From Viscum album (Eukaryota; Streptophyta; Magnoliopsida; Santalales; Viscaceae): a stretch of 64,000 bases of DNA. Positions 40,914-54,700 of the stretch are shown piece by piece. Position 1 is the stretch's first letter, and every line of letters starts with the position of its first letter. The translations under genes were made by a program, and so were the position numbers. The notes below the pieces were generated by a model. It saw only the letters and a program-made list of their open reading frames with translations. It ran no database searches and was not told the origin of the DNA. Where the stretch lies: the NCBI GenBank assembly GCA_963277665.1, contig OY728142.1, positions 9,686,001-9,750,000 on the forward strand, in the 5' to 3' direction.

Positions 40914-43498
40914 CTTTTTCTCATCCCAACATGGGTTTCACACAAATATACCCCAAATCTTGCAGGCTACATGTCTTCAAGAACTCCTCATTGTACGACA
41001 GAGGTTTCTCACTAGTAGTTAGGGCCTTGGGTGTGTTTGTGGGAACAAAATACCATCATTACCAGTGTATAAAACAATAAATATGTAACAAAAATTCAAT
41101 ATAAGAAGTAGTATAATAAAAAAATACATTTAATATTGGAAACATACACTATAAAAATTAGACGAGTAACATTCCGAAGTAATATCATTATATAATTGAA
41201 TAAAAACTCAATAAAATGATAATAATTCAAAACATCATAGAACTAAATCATATATAAATTATGATGATGTATGTAATATATCTATACATTTGGAACATTG
41301 GTATACATGTAAGTAATAAATAAATTCTATATAATAGAATAGAAAATAATCCAAAAGTTATCTAGAATCCCTAGCACTGGCCAGGTCATCTGCTACCAAG
41401 ATCCATCCTAAATCCAGAAATTAAGATATTCTTTTCAAAGGCTGGATGATTTCTTATGTCAGCTTCAGTATGCATATAATCTGTTGGAGTACCATTGTTA
41501 GCCAAAACAGGGTTTTTGAGAAATCTTAGTAGGCCACAACCAACGAAATCTATACCATCCAGTCTGAGAAATATTTACTTTATGTGTATAGGTATATGTA
41601 AATGTAATGTAGTACAGGAATGTAATTACCATGATTCTACTTCATCCTCAACTGGTGTGTAATTATGTAATCATTTAGTTAATTAGTTTCTAGTTTGTAA
41701 TAAGTGATGATGATCCAATGTATAAATAAAGGATCCTATAATAATAATAATGAAATTGTATCCAAGGTAATAATAAAGGCATCACTTATGATGATAATAA
41801 TGAAAATGAAACAAGGTAGTAACCATAGAATACTTGACTTTATGGGTTGATCCAACTCAGTAATAACTTATAGCCTCGCTATATGGGGTCTTAGTGTAAT
41901 CCAAGGGGAATCCCCCAAGGTATTGCACTGTATAATAATTTTAACAGAGTCCAAGGATCTCTTACAAGGTAAATGGGATAACCAATGACTGGGCCCAATG
42001 GGTGTATCCATGGAAACACATGTCTCTATACATCAATATGTATCGATGGAGCATATCTAAGGAATATTAATATTTGAATGATAATGGAGTGATCCTATAA
42101 ATTCATGTCAGGAAACCACAAGAAGATAAGAACCATGTTTCAAGGTGGTTATCTTCCTTGGTAATATGCATCCTTCAATCAAAATCGAATCCTATGTGTT
42201 ATCAAGGAATTCCATCAATAATACAAGGTTGGATCAAGTCTATCCATTCCTATAAAGATGAACATGTCCATATTCAATAAGAAACCTATACTAAATTCAT
42301 TAATAAATTAATCCATTTAATACTCATTCCTTCTATAAATATAATGTTACTATTCCACACCGTTTATACTAAGTGACAAGGCCTAATAATGACATGAAAC
42401 CAATTAATTCAATTTCAATCAAAAAGGCCAAGTGATACAAATATTGTACATTCCATTTATAATTGAGATTATTTTATTATATCAAAACACTTCTTCTAGA
42501 TTTTTTTTAATATATTGTGTTATCCATTAATAATTAATTGATTTTATTATAACACTCACTATTATAGAGGCCAAGTCATAGAACACCCGAACGGTGGCAT
42601 AAATAATCATAACAAATCCAGCAGATCAATAAATAAGGGGAAACCCTATGTAGGGTATCCAATGATAAAGACATAACCTCAAAAGAATTTACCTCTTAAA
42701 ATGAAATAAATGAAAGTATTGGATTGATTTTTAGAACTTTTCACAATAGTTTTAAATCTAATTAATCTATTTTACATTTATTGTGGTGACACAAATTTAT
42801 AATGATTACTATTCATATTGAACAAAAATAAAATGGGCTTATTTACAAAATATTTACCTTATGATTCCATAAATGGAATCCCTTTTTAATGTTATATTTA
42901 TTGAAATAAAATAAATTGGATTATGATAAAAATGGAAATGGTGTGAAAATATGTTTTTTTAAACAATTCTATATATATAAATGTTTTTATACCAAATTAA
43001 TGAAAAATTTTAATTCAATTGAACTCAAATGAACCATTAATAATTTCATTGAACTAATTTTATTTTAAATAAACAAAAAAATAGAACATTGAAAATTAAT
43101 GAATAAAAAAAAGTTATTCATTTGAAAAAATTTCTATAAAAATGGACTTCTTTTTTTGAACTAAATTTTCAAAAATTGGAAGTAAAAAATAATAATATTA
43201 TTTTTTTATAAAATGTAATAAAAATATTTTTGAAGGAAATATATTTTTAATGAATAAAATTACATAACTAAAACAATTAATTAATTATTCACAAATAATG
43301 AATCAATACATTTTTGTTTGTTAGATTTATATATATATATATATCATAATTAATTTAATCTTATCCATACCATCCAATTCAATGGATATGTTATATGAGT
43401 CTTAAATATTATAATATTTTTTGGTTCGTTTAAGCACAATGTTTCATGTTGTATATTCTACTGATCCTATAGTTCTTTTAAAATATTAGGGTGTTAAG
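40914..43498 (-). repeat. 5' LTR of the minus-strand gypsy element
   Basis: It is about 2.58 kb, bounded by the primer binding site at its lower-coordinate end and by GGGTGTTAAG at 43,489-43,498. The latter is the reverse complement of a decayed TGTAACACCC start. Its U3 part (42,700-43,498) aligns with 11,700-12,601. A TATAAATA-type box is not obvious. A TA microsatellite lies at 43,329-43,344. The 61-codon ORF at 40,895-41,080 spans the PBS/LTR junction and is not a gene. Confidence 0.8.
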
Positions 43499-46400
43499 AC
43501 TAATTTTTTGTAGGAAAAATTTTTGTTTATTTACATGAAGGTATCTTCAATAATATATAGACCTAAATTTCTCTTCAAGGTTAGTATATGTTTCTAAGAC
43601 ACCTTGCATAATTTGATCCATTTAGACACTCTATGAAGCATAACATAGATGTGATCTCAATATTCTATACTATATGAAATTGAATACTCATTATGGCGGT
43701 TGATTCTTAATCTTCAACAAACTACAATATTATCACCTCTTCTCCGGATGAAGATAATTTCAAATCTAGAATTATCTTTTTTTCATACATTCCTTAATAA
43801 AAAGATGTATTTGTTTAATACCTCCAACCTATTTGAGCCTCGTCTCAAGACCATAACCTGATATGAAAATGAAAACTATATTTGGGGATAAACTAACTTG
43901 TTTTCATCTCTTAATAATATATATCAATATAGAAAAAATTGACCCTCTTATTAGTATGTAATAAATATATCAATATTACTCTACCATTTTCTGAATTGTC
44001 AGAATAAACTATATATATATTTCCATTAAACTAACCATTTGATCCAAAGGCTGGGATCTATACACTTTTCTCTACTCATATGAGTTAATTTTTGGTGTAC
44101 CATGTGATTTAATGTGGTCATAATATTTTAATTTAGCCTAGTCAACTAATAAAAAAATATTCGTATATTCAATTTTTAAATCCTGAATAAAACATCTATA
44201 TAACCTAGAATTTATTGGTTAATGATGTTTATCCATTTACCATAGATGGTCTTCCACAATCTCTTCATAGTAATCATGTGTTTACCTTGTACAAAATGTC
44301 TTTCTTGTTCAATATATAAATCCATAAAATTTACAAAATATCATATATTATGGTCTTCCAATGGTCATGGTGTGAATATTCATACTCTTATCCATCCATA
44401 GACATGTTGTGGAATAAATCAGTTCTTCATGATATAATCCATGCATTTAATAAAAATCACTGATGTATATTACTATAAAAACCAAGCAATATAGTGTGTT
44501 CTCAACCCATGGTCTATTATTCTCGTACATTCAAATCTCTTATTCTGATATGATCCACTACCACACCATGGAAACCATGAAATAGTTATACCACTGAAAT
44601 GTTCCAAATCATACTTACAAATTAGTATTCCATCACAAAACATGAGAATAATCAACCATACATGATGTTCCAAGTAATTTATAGAGCATTGATAAAGGGG
44701 GTTATATCAGTGGTAGAACATTACCATTTCCTTCCTTATTAAAGTCGACATTCTAACTATTTAATGTTTTATCCCCCTAATCTTTATAACTTACCCTCAC
44801 CATGTTTTAAGGAATATTAAAATAATAGAAAGAATAGAAATTTTTATTGGGTTTGGTCATAATATGGGTTTCTAGTACTTTTTTTATCTACTCCATTCAA
44901 TCCTTAGATATCTACTATATAACGTTTATAAATAAAAATGACACAACACCAAGAAATATCCTTATATATCCTAATATAAAATAATATTGGTTCCCACTCA
45001 TTACAATATTTTGTTCTTCTTCCTATGATTTAACACAATAATGGATCATTGTATGATTATCATAATTATCTTTTTCTAGTATTTTTCTTCTGGAAACATC
45101 AATTACCAAAATATATACTTCTAATCTCCCAAATCATCATCTTTATAGATTTTGAAACTATCTTCTTGGTAAAAATATTTCTTGAATGACATCCTATCCT
45201 TAAAAACTTCTAGATTTATTAACAAATATGGCCAGTTACACCATCAATGTTTAAAAAATCAGTATTATAAAAAAATCAAGTCTCATAAGAGCCCACCACA
45301 TTACATACTCATCCACATCCTCAAAAATAAAAGATACATTGTATTTAAACTCCTCATAGTTTTCTTTCCATTCACATCCCAAAAAAATAATCTATACGTG
45401 GAATTTTAACTCCTCAAAATTCACAAGGCATTCATTTATTAAAAAATTGTAGATATATAGAATGATAATTCATTGTGATTTTATAATTCATAAAATGGGT
45501 TTAGTGACTTCATAGATTCCAAAAGTTTTATATCAAACATAAATATCTTTAAAAAAACATGGAAACACATTTTTCATAACATCATCAAAACTCAAATGAA
45601 ATCATTAATATAATTTCATGAATTTTTAACAATAACATTACATCTCAACATCCTCAAGAAGACTGAAATTATAAAAGTAAAATATTTACATAATTCTTTT
45701 ACACCATTTTATTCGAACATAAAAAATCATCTCCTTTCGATTCTACCTTAAATAAATTATATTAGAACACCTTTTAATTTTCTTCTCATAAATCTATATC
45801 ATTAAATTTTTGATAGAGTGTTTGTCAAAAATTTATTATAATAAATACATCTTCGGATCCTTTTACTAACTCATCCTTCTCGTTCTGTTGATATCAAATA
45901 TTCTTCTTCTAAATTTCTATCTATTTGACCAATACATGTTCTTTTAATTGAAACAATTAATCTAATACAAGATAAATCTTATTTCTTCTTCCAAAAACAT
46001 ATTCTAATAAGTTTAAACATATTTATTCTAAAATGAAATTTATATTTATCCTTTAAGAAAAATTATAAAGTCTCCTTTCAGTTAATGTAATGTTTTACAT
46101 CTACAGAACATAAAAAATAACATTTTCACAAAAACACAATTTTTTGCAATCAGATTACTTATTCTCTGTATAATAATATTTACATTAATCTATTTGATAC
46201 TATTACTCTATGTGTTACACATTCAAATTTCCACTCAAATACCCAAATATATAAGGAAATTTCAAATTCAACCAATTAACCTATCATTTGATAATATCAA
46301 CATTAATATCTTTTGATCATATATTAATGTTATGTCAATTCCTTGAATGATCAGGACAATCATCATATATCTTGAAATTAATTTTACATAAATATAATGA

Positions 46401-49335
46401 TCAACTAAATATTGGATTATTCTAGTGAAATATTATCTAACTAAATCATGAAATATAGTTTGAACTTTATTCTAAAATTCATATACTTATAACTATACTA
46501 TTCTAAACTCAACACACTTAGATGATTTATCTTCCAAATATACACAATTTTACATCTTCGTCCGAAAATATTTACAGATATTCTTGAACATAGTGTATAA
46601 ATCTTCTATCGATACATAGAACATTGATCCTAATAACATAATACAAAAATATAATACAAAAACATTCAAAAATATGTTGAAAACAAATTAAACAACTTTA
46701 AAAAACAAAACCAAAGGTCATTGTATATTTTATGATAGATATCGCACATCATAATCCATGGAATCCTGAATACTCATGATGTTATAATATATTTTTCATG
46801 TGAATATTATAATGGAAACACCATGTTCTATTATATGGCATGAATCTTCTCTGTGTTTCATAGCCACCATGGATCCTTCAGTGATGTGGAGATCATCAAA
46901 TTCATATTTCACTTTCTATAGGTCTCTATGATCCACTAGTTGATATTCAGTTATATTTTATAATTTATATATCTATAAAATTTTACTTCATGATGTAGTT
47001 GAAAATACATCGAAAGGTTGAGACTCATCATAAAAAATATATAGGATAAATCTAAATGTTTCATATATAAAAACTTTTTTATGAGGTTACATTTACAATT
47101 TCTGACTTCTTCATAAATCATTCTTTAAAATATGGTGCCAATGTAAGCCAAAACAGACCAGATCTAACAAAAAATAATTTTTGAATACTCCCAAAACATA
47201 GCCATAATTCATAATCTTTTTCCCAAATAACAATTATTTTTTATTGGAATACCATCATGACATTTTCTAATTCTTCAACTTCTTAGAGGCTCCCACTCTA
47301 ACTTATACATGGAATGTTTTCTATGAATTTTCCAATTTTTTACTCTATTTACAAATGTTACCTTAATGTATGTTATTTAATTTTCATTTTATAATGAATC
47401 TTTTGAAGTTCCACTGTTATGTATATAGTCAATGTTCCCTATACATGTCATGGGATCCTCTTACACATACCAACACCTTTATATTTCTCTAGTTGACTCT
47501 AGTAAACATATAGATTATCATCTAAACATCTTAATAACATGTATGTCATAGATATTATACCTTTCCAAATCCCAAACACCATACATTCAATAAAATCAAC
47601 ACTAACTGTCAACAAATCAAACACATAAACTCTTTTATAAATTTAATCCTTCATTATAGTCATATTATAAACCGATCATATACCTCTTAATAATTTTTAT
47701 CACGTAAAAACATACTTAAAATTTTTTATTTTAAATGAATGATAAGGGGAGGAGTAATATCAAGAAAAGAGGCTGAAATCATTATGACTATATGACTGAG
47801 AATAATAGTATAAATCATATTATAAGAATATGATAACAATGATAAGAATCATATAAAGGAGATATAGAATATAGACAATCATGAAAATGCAACATCATCA
47901 ATATAAGTAAAATATCTATTATAAGGCCTCATAGCATAGTTTAAAAAGATACCTAGAACATTTCAATGTATAATATAGGTTATAAATTTAATCTCATCAT
48001 TTCCATGCACAAAGTTATCATCAGATATGATGAATCACCCAATTCATTACAGTGATATTTAGTTATTTTTCAACCCATAACCTCATAATATATTCAAAAT
48101 AATATAGGCCTTATAGGAAATAAAGGATATAATAATCATATATAAATTCATAATCTTCACATGGATATCCCATTTTGAAATGTAAAGAGGTTTTTGACAT
48201 CATAGAATGTCATCAACATTGAGGTAACCATTCTAATTGAGGTAAGTAGTCATTAGGGTAATCATATCGGGCTTAGAAAATATTTAAATTAGAGTAATAG
48301 TCATTTAGAAACATATACAGGTAAGATACAATCAATGAGGTAAAGAAACACCTTATTAGGAATGGGAAGAAATAAAGAGAGGAACTCAGAATAGATCCTT
48401 TGAAAAAAATCATAAAATGGGAATGGATATGAAAACCATGGAATACATAGGTGAAAGTAATGTAAATACTAATAAATTAATAATAATAAATGAATATAAG
48501 AAGGAATATAGCATTCAAGAAAATATTCTAAGGAGGATGTTGAAATAATGTGTTCTTCAAAGAGAGGTACAAAGGTTGTTTCCATAAAATGTCGTCATCA
48601 AAACATATTTTGAATAATGAAAAAAATCATATCTCTAATGAAAATATAAATAAAAATGATCCCATAAATTGGTCAGAATATAATTCATTAAATAAAATTC
48701 TTTTGATGTAAGAATTCAACAACAAGAAAATAAAATCAGTGCGAAATCCCCTTGCCATAGGTCATATTGTTTTATAATTACACTTATAGAAAGTAAACAT
48801 ATATATATTAAAAATAATTCTAGAAGTATTTAATATTTATTTAAGTTTTTTTATGATTTATTACCATTAAAAATTACATACTACATTTTTTTAATTATAG
48901 AATAGTGTGATTTTTTTTCAAATTACACCATCTTCAATTTAATTTTTTGGTTTTTATCATTATTATTTATCCATTTATTATATTTTCTCTAGAATGTAGA
49001 CAAATATGAAAATATATTCTTGAATATATACATACACATATATATGAATATATAAATATATTATATTTTATATAATCTTCACTAACCACCCATGAAGACA
49101 ATAAAAAATATAGAATTGAAAATATCCTCAGTGGTGATAATACTGATCATTGATGGGATATTTAAAATTGTAGAGAGGGATAATATAGATATTATAAATT
49201 ATTTATAAATATTAAATAGTCGAATTATATAATTTCTATAATATAGAATTATTATTTAATTAGTTTAAGAGGGATAAAATTTAAAAGGTAATGGGTGAGT
49301 ATAAGAGGAAAAACTAAATGAAAAAAGGGGGTAAC
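43499..49335. other. AT-rich DNA, no recognisable gene
   Basis: Short ORFs (44,473-44,673 minus, 45,182-45,409 plus) and their surroundings gave no domain match. The strip 44,200-44,700 is slightly GC-richer and may be a coding relic on the minus strand, but I cannot name it. A simple TA/CA-rich patch lies near 49,000-49,070. The rest looks like old repeat debris. Confidence 0.4.
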
Positions 49336-49844
49336 CACTACAAAAAACACCTTTAACAGTGATAGAATTGACTTTTATTAGCACTAGAAAAAAGATGACT
49401 GCCATAGAGTGGTTAAAATTCAATGTATTTTATCAGTGCTAAAATAGAATTGATACTGGGTATATTTATCAATTCAAATAATTGCACATATAAATCATAT
49501 TTTTCAAAGATCTATTAAAATCATTGATAAGAGACCACATTTATCAGCGCTTTTATTTAGTGATTTTAAATAGGAATTTTTTCAGTAATTTAAAATGTGT
49601 TGATAAATGGTGTCTTTTATCATCACTTTTAAAAGAACTGATAAATGTATGATTTATTAGAACATTTATTTTCCCTGGTAAAAGTATGATTTATCAACAC
49701 CTTTTAATATAATACTAAATATAGACATTATCAGCACTTTTATAAGATTAGATAGGAGTATTTTATCAGTTCTTTTAAAATTTATGATAATTGTTATCTT
49801 TATTAGTACATTTAGTAGCGCTGATTAGGGTGAAGACTGTAGTG
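49336..49844. repeat. Left CACTA end region with subterminal repeats; possible 509-bp MITE
   Basis: At least ten copies of a motif around TTATCAGYRCT or its inverse lie within 509 bp, for example at 49,431, 49,541, 49,598, 49,637, 49,691, 49,731, 49,764 and 49,818. In En/Spm elements such subterminal motifs bind the element-encoded TNPA-like protein. The segment ends GTAGTG at 49,839-49,844. TAA follows it at 49,845-49,847, and TAA also precedes the left end at 49,332-49,334 with one extra C between. This may be a 3-bp target duplication of a small independent copy. Confidence 0.6.
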
Positions 49845-49997
49845 TAATGCTGCAACACAATGCATCTCCATAAGCATTTTTACTGGGCTGCAACAACACA
49901 TTGAATTAGCAGAGACAAAAAAATAACCAAAATAAGATAAAGATAATGAATTTAAATGAAATCAATTTCATGAGATGAAAAAAATAAAAATAAAACA

Positions 49998-51490
49998 ATG
50001 TTATAGAGTATGTCGTTTGTTTTTTAACTAAACTTAATGTAAATTTTTAATAAAAGGGGCACTTTGAGTCATAACAGTCACAATGTGTGTCGAATTAGAG
50101 AATAACTGATTTATACATGTCACAAATGAATTATGGATCACTTTCCTAAATTACGAAAACAATTGGAATTCTTTTTCTTGGTTTTGAGTATGTTAATTGT
50201 TTTTGGGATTAAAATTATTGTGAGTTCTAAATAAAAAGTCACACTTGGAGTCAAACTGGTCACGCAATGTGTCAGATTGAGGTGTGGATGATCGCCAAAT
50301 GTCAAAAAAGACGTATTAATAATTTTACTAAAGTACCAAAAAAAATAAGAATGTGGTTTCTTGGTTTTTAGTATGAATGTTCTTTTTTCACTAAAATTCA
50401 TGTCAATTTTGACTAAAAAAGACACACTTAGTGGCATAGCAATCTCACTTTCTGTCATTTTGATGCTCGACTAAATACTAGACATCCCATATGACTCATG
50501 GATCATTTTAAAAAAGTATAATAACAATTATAATTGGATTCATTAGTTATGATTATGCTCCATGTTGTGTTTATTGACTTGTCATTTTAAACTAGAAACA
50601 TGCACTTTGTGCCATACATATGGAATCTTCTTTGGGATTGATTTGAGAATTATCCATTCATGTCAAAAATTAATTATGAATATTTTTTTAAAAGTATCAA
50701 CATAATGTAACTGTGTTTTCTTGATTTTTAGTGAGTAACACACTTTTTTAATAAAATTTTAATTTTAAACTGATAACGGACACCTAAAGCCGTGCCGGTC
50801 AAATAGTGTGTCAGATTGGGTTGTGTTTGATCCCTATATATCACAAATGACATTAGGATATTTTTATTAAAGTACCGAAACAATGTGAATGTGTTTTATT
50901 GGTTTTGAGTATGTCTGTTGTTTTTTCACTAAAATTGATGACAATATTGAATAAAAAATATGTAATTGGAGTCATAGCAGCCACACCCTGAATCAAATTG
51001 AGACATAGATGAATTCCACACATCTAAAATGACACATTGATTGTTTTAATATTCTGTCAAAACATTAATAATGTGTTCCCTTGGTTTTGAGTGTTCCATA
51101 TTTGTTTTTCAATAAAATTTAATTTGAAACTACAAAAATGCACATTGATCCATACAGGTTACATCATATCTGATTTTGACATGAGACTTATTGATACACA
51201 TCAAAATTGAATTATGAATCATTGAACAAAATTATCAATTAAATCCGAGTGCTTTTCTCAATTTTTAGTGAGTGACAATGTTTTCTAAAAACATCAATTT
51301 TAAACTAATGAAGAACATTTAGAGTCAAACTGATCACACTGTGAGATAGATTAGGTGTGTATGATCTCTACATGTCAAAAATGATGTATGGATCATTTTA
51401 AAAAATTAACAAAAAATATTAATTTTTTTTTCACTATTTTGAGTAAGCCACAATTTTTTTTACTAAAATATCATATTGTAATTAAAATAA
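49998..51490. repeat. ~180-bp tandem array with three-monomer higher-order units
   Basis: The landmark TTGGTTTTGAGTATG and diverged forms recur at about 49,998, 50,178, 50,361, 50,540, 50,721, 50,899, 51,081, 51,258 and 51,433, a spacing of 175-183 bp. Each monomer also carries an ACTAAAATT-like segment, a GTCA...CACA segment and a CATGTCAAAAATGA-like segment. Monomers three apart share features that immediate neighbours lack: AATTATGRATC at 50,130, 50,673 and 51,212 (type A), and GTGTCAGATTG at 50,269 and 50,807 with a diverged form at 51,345 (type B). The higher-order unit is therefore about 540 bp, present about 2.7 times. It lies inside the CACTA-bounded interval. The 106-codon ORF at 50,138-50,458 is a by-product. 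Confidence 0.8.
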
Positions 51491-51602
51491 AAACAATGGC
51501 TCTTATCTTAAGTGACAGGTGTTGTGTGCACTTTTAAGAAAGGTTTATCAAACAAAGTCATGGCATGTTCTTTATTCTACTTCATTTTCCAATAATATTA
51601 TT

Positions 51603-51767
51603 GTTTGTAATACAAATCTCTTTATCCTCATCTGCATCTGTCACCATCTTGGTCTTCACCACTGCCTCCTCCTCTATGTCAGTATCCTAGTCTGAATCTG
51701 CCTCTTACTTCTCCTTTGACTCCGCCTCTTCATTCTCATTTTCCTCTTCCTCCACCTCCGCAATTTC
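51603..51767 (-). pseudogene. Relic of an acidic coding segment, family unknown
   Basis: A pyrimidine-rich strip on the plus strand translates on the minus strand into about 55 codons with only two stops and a strongly acidic sequence (IAEVEEEENENEEAESKEK, then DTDIEEEAVVKTK and TDADEDKE). Its base bias differs sharply from its surroundings, which suggests former coding sequence rather than chance. Acidic stretches occur in many proteins, including transposase tails, so no function can be given. Its place inside the CACTA-bounded interval makes a link to a transposon gene possible but unproven. No flanking exon was recognised. Confidence 0.35.
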
Positions 51768-54700
51768 ATAAAAAATTATTATTTGTTAGTGAAGGCTTCT
51801 AAAAAATTTTATTTCCTCCATTACTCTTCTCATTTAGAAAGAGATCAAAAATAATATATAATCTTTTTGAGTCTAATTATTCACACCCCAAATATCATTC
51901 CAATGTCATAACTTTTACTATATCATAGCCATAGTAGGTAATAATATAAATTTTTGTCTATACACATTTGGAAAAAAATGTACGCTACCCAATCATCTCT
52001 AAACAAATTGACTTATTCATTTGGGTAACTATTTTTTAGAGAATCTAGATTATACTGAGAAAATATAGTTGAGAAAATATTTTTGAGAAATATTAAATGA
52101 AATATTAATTACTTTCAGTAATTACCTATTGGGGGATGCTGGTATTTTCATTTTTTATGATTTCTCTTTTAAATTTGAAAACATAATATCCACATTTGGT
52201 AACATTATGTTGTTTCAGACACTACATAAACATTAACCATAATAAGTAATTTTTTTTGAGATGTTTTTATAGTTAAATATTAACATATATACCTTAATTT
52301 GATATACATTTTTAGTAATACATAACATTGAGATTTTCTGACACTGACTTCATGCAATGATCTAGCATTTACATAAGGACCTCCCAATTATAAAAAAAAT
52401 TTCATTTAAACATATATCTAACATATAATTCATATTTTATCTATAAAATGTTGATTTAATTTTTTAAAATATTCAAAATAAACATCATTTAGGTTTGTTT
52501 GGTTGTAAATCTATGCATTGAATCAAAAAAATATTTGGGGTGTCTATGATGACTACTATCACCATCCAGTGCTTCTAAAGAACATAAACAATTATTTAAT
52601 GAGGAAATTATAAATATATTTTATTTGATTATATCATATAATTTTATCTTTTAAGAGTAGGGAACAAAAATAGTTACTATCTAACGATATTTTATTAAAA
52701 TATTTGTGTAAATCATCTTTTTAGTGTTAATTTCTTTATAATTCAATGTAATTTCTTGCATAGAAATGATACAGGGATTAATCAATCTTGAAAATCAAGT
52801 GGAATAGAAAAGTTAGTTTTCGGATCATAAGATACCTTAATCTCCAATATCATGGGATTTTTTGAAGGGGTTGATTGTGCAGCTGGTCTACCAGGATATT
52901 GTACATTGTACCATTGAAACACGAGAGTACGTGAGTGTTGACAGATAAAAATCACATACAACTATACCCCTGCATAATTTTTGTATTACAATGTTATCCA
53001 ATGTTGTTTGATTCACTTTGAGTAGAATGTATAATGAACAAATTTATTACGTCACATAAGGTATGTGGTTGGGGGGGAGGACTAGGCTCAAAGATAGTTG
53101 GATCATTTGGTTTATGTTAGGATTTTTTTTCCACCTCCAATTCATTTTGATCCTTTAGTATACATTGGTTGGCTTAACCAAACCACAAAATAATATCTTA
53201 CAGTGAGTATATTACTATCAGAATTCATCCCATTTTATTATATATATCGTCGTGTGATTTTATCATCTCAAAGTTTTTTGAGGATAGACTCCAAAACTAA
53301 TACTCTAACACAACCATATTGTTCAGGGAAGTACAAAGCTACTAAAATTCACTTTTCATCTAGATCATCCCTTCCTTATTATTTTGTCTAAACCATATAA
53401 AAAATATGAACATATTTATTTTCATAAAATATTGTTATAAATCATAACGAAATAAAATTTTGTCATACTTACACATACTTCCCATACTAATTTTTTGTTT
53501 TCATCAACTAAGATATCATCCTTATCTACACAAGCCACCTTCTATATCACATGATGTGGGATTGAAGTGTCTTCATGTTCTAATTCATCAATATTCATAT
53601 AAAAAAGGGACATGTTTTGTTTTATATTACATAATAAAAAAATTATTATTTATTTAAAATACATACAAATCTCTTCTCTAATTAAGTGTTCCATATCCTT
53701 TCTTTGCGACAAGGGTATGTTCATTTTGAGGCATGTTCTTTATTTTTTGAACCCTTTTTTTATTTAAAAAATTTACAATTTTGAATCAAGTTGGTTAAAA
53801 TAAATAATGTAAAATAATATATGATCGACCACAATGCACCTAAAATGATTTCTCATTGTGATTATTTCTTAAATAAGAATTTGTTTCATTCTTTATAATG
53901 TGTTCATAACTAAGTGGTGTGTGATGATTTATTTTCCCTTCAATATCCCTAACATGTTACTTCTTCAAAAGAGTTTAAAAGCCTCTATCTTATTTTCATG
54001 TGGACATTAAGGAAAATTTAGTAAGGAAATATTTTAAAATAAATGATTTCCGTATGGAAAAATAACAACTAAATCATCATTTAATTATATAATTTTTTTA
54101 CTAAAATAGATATATTATATTTTAACCTTACTGCTATATCTTTCCAAATTGTTTCCTTCGTTACAGGTTGGACACTGTGACATGATTCAATATCAATTAG
54201 AACATTTATCCTTGTTGTGACCCCAAGATAATGAATGACAATTCAATTTTTGGGGTAAATGGATTATCCTTATTGGTTCCAACCAACCTCAAATTTTATA
54301 CCGTGCCCTGTTACCTTGAAAATATTATTCAAAAATATGTTTTTTTGTTATTATTTTTTTTCATTTTTCATTAACATGTTGTTGATATTGTAATAATTCT
54401 GAGGTTTCGTCATAAAAAAGATGTTTTTTTTATTATTGGAAAAATCTTCATGTTCATAAGAAATAATCTATATGAGTAGTCAAACATTTAAATTCAATTG
54501 AATAATAACAATCCAAAAAATTCCTACATAAATGTACCCAATTTCATGCATCTGGAATGAAACTTGTTGTTATCTTGTGAAGAGAAAAAATATTTAAATA
54601 CTATAGTACAACTAAAATTCACTACCATTGTTTAATCCATTTAAAGTTTCTTTTTTTATTTCCATCACATAATGATGTATTAGAGGCTATATAGTCTGTT

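Larger units (their letters stand above)
36196..43498 (-). mobile_element. Truncated Ty3/gypsy retrotransposon, minus strand
   Basis: Read on the minus strand the order is LTR (43,498 to 40,914), primer binding site (40,913 to 40,901), gag, protease, RT, RNase H, integrase N-terminal half and core, ending near 36,196. The integrase C-terminal module, any chromodomain, the polypurine tract and the 3' LTR are missing at this locus. The polyprotein relics resemble those of the Tekay-like element but the LTRs are unlike, so it is a different family. All domains carry stops and frame changes. A fragment of the same LTR family at 11,700-12,601, with a polypurine-like tract, could be its displaced 3' end. 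Confidence 0.88.

Noticed and set aside
50138..50458. 106-codon minus-strand ORF
   Set aside because: It is a by-product of the ~180-bp tandem array; the other monomers have stops in this frame.
49998..51490. Reading the ~180-bp array as a centromere satellite
   Set aside because: It has only about eight diverged monomers inside transposon-like DNA, far too short for a centromeric array.
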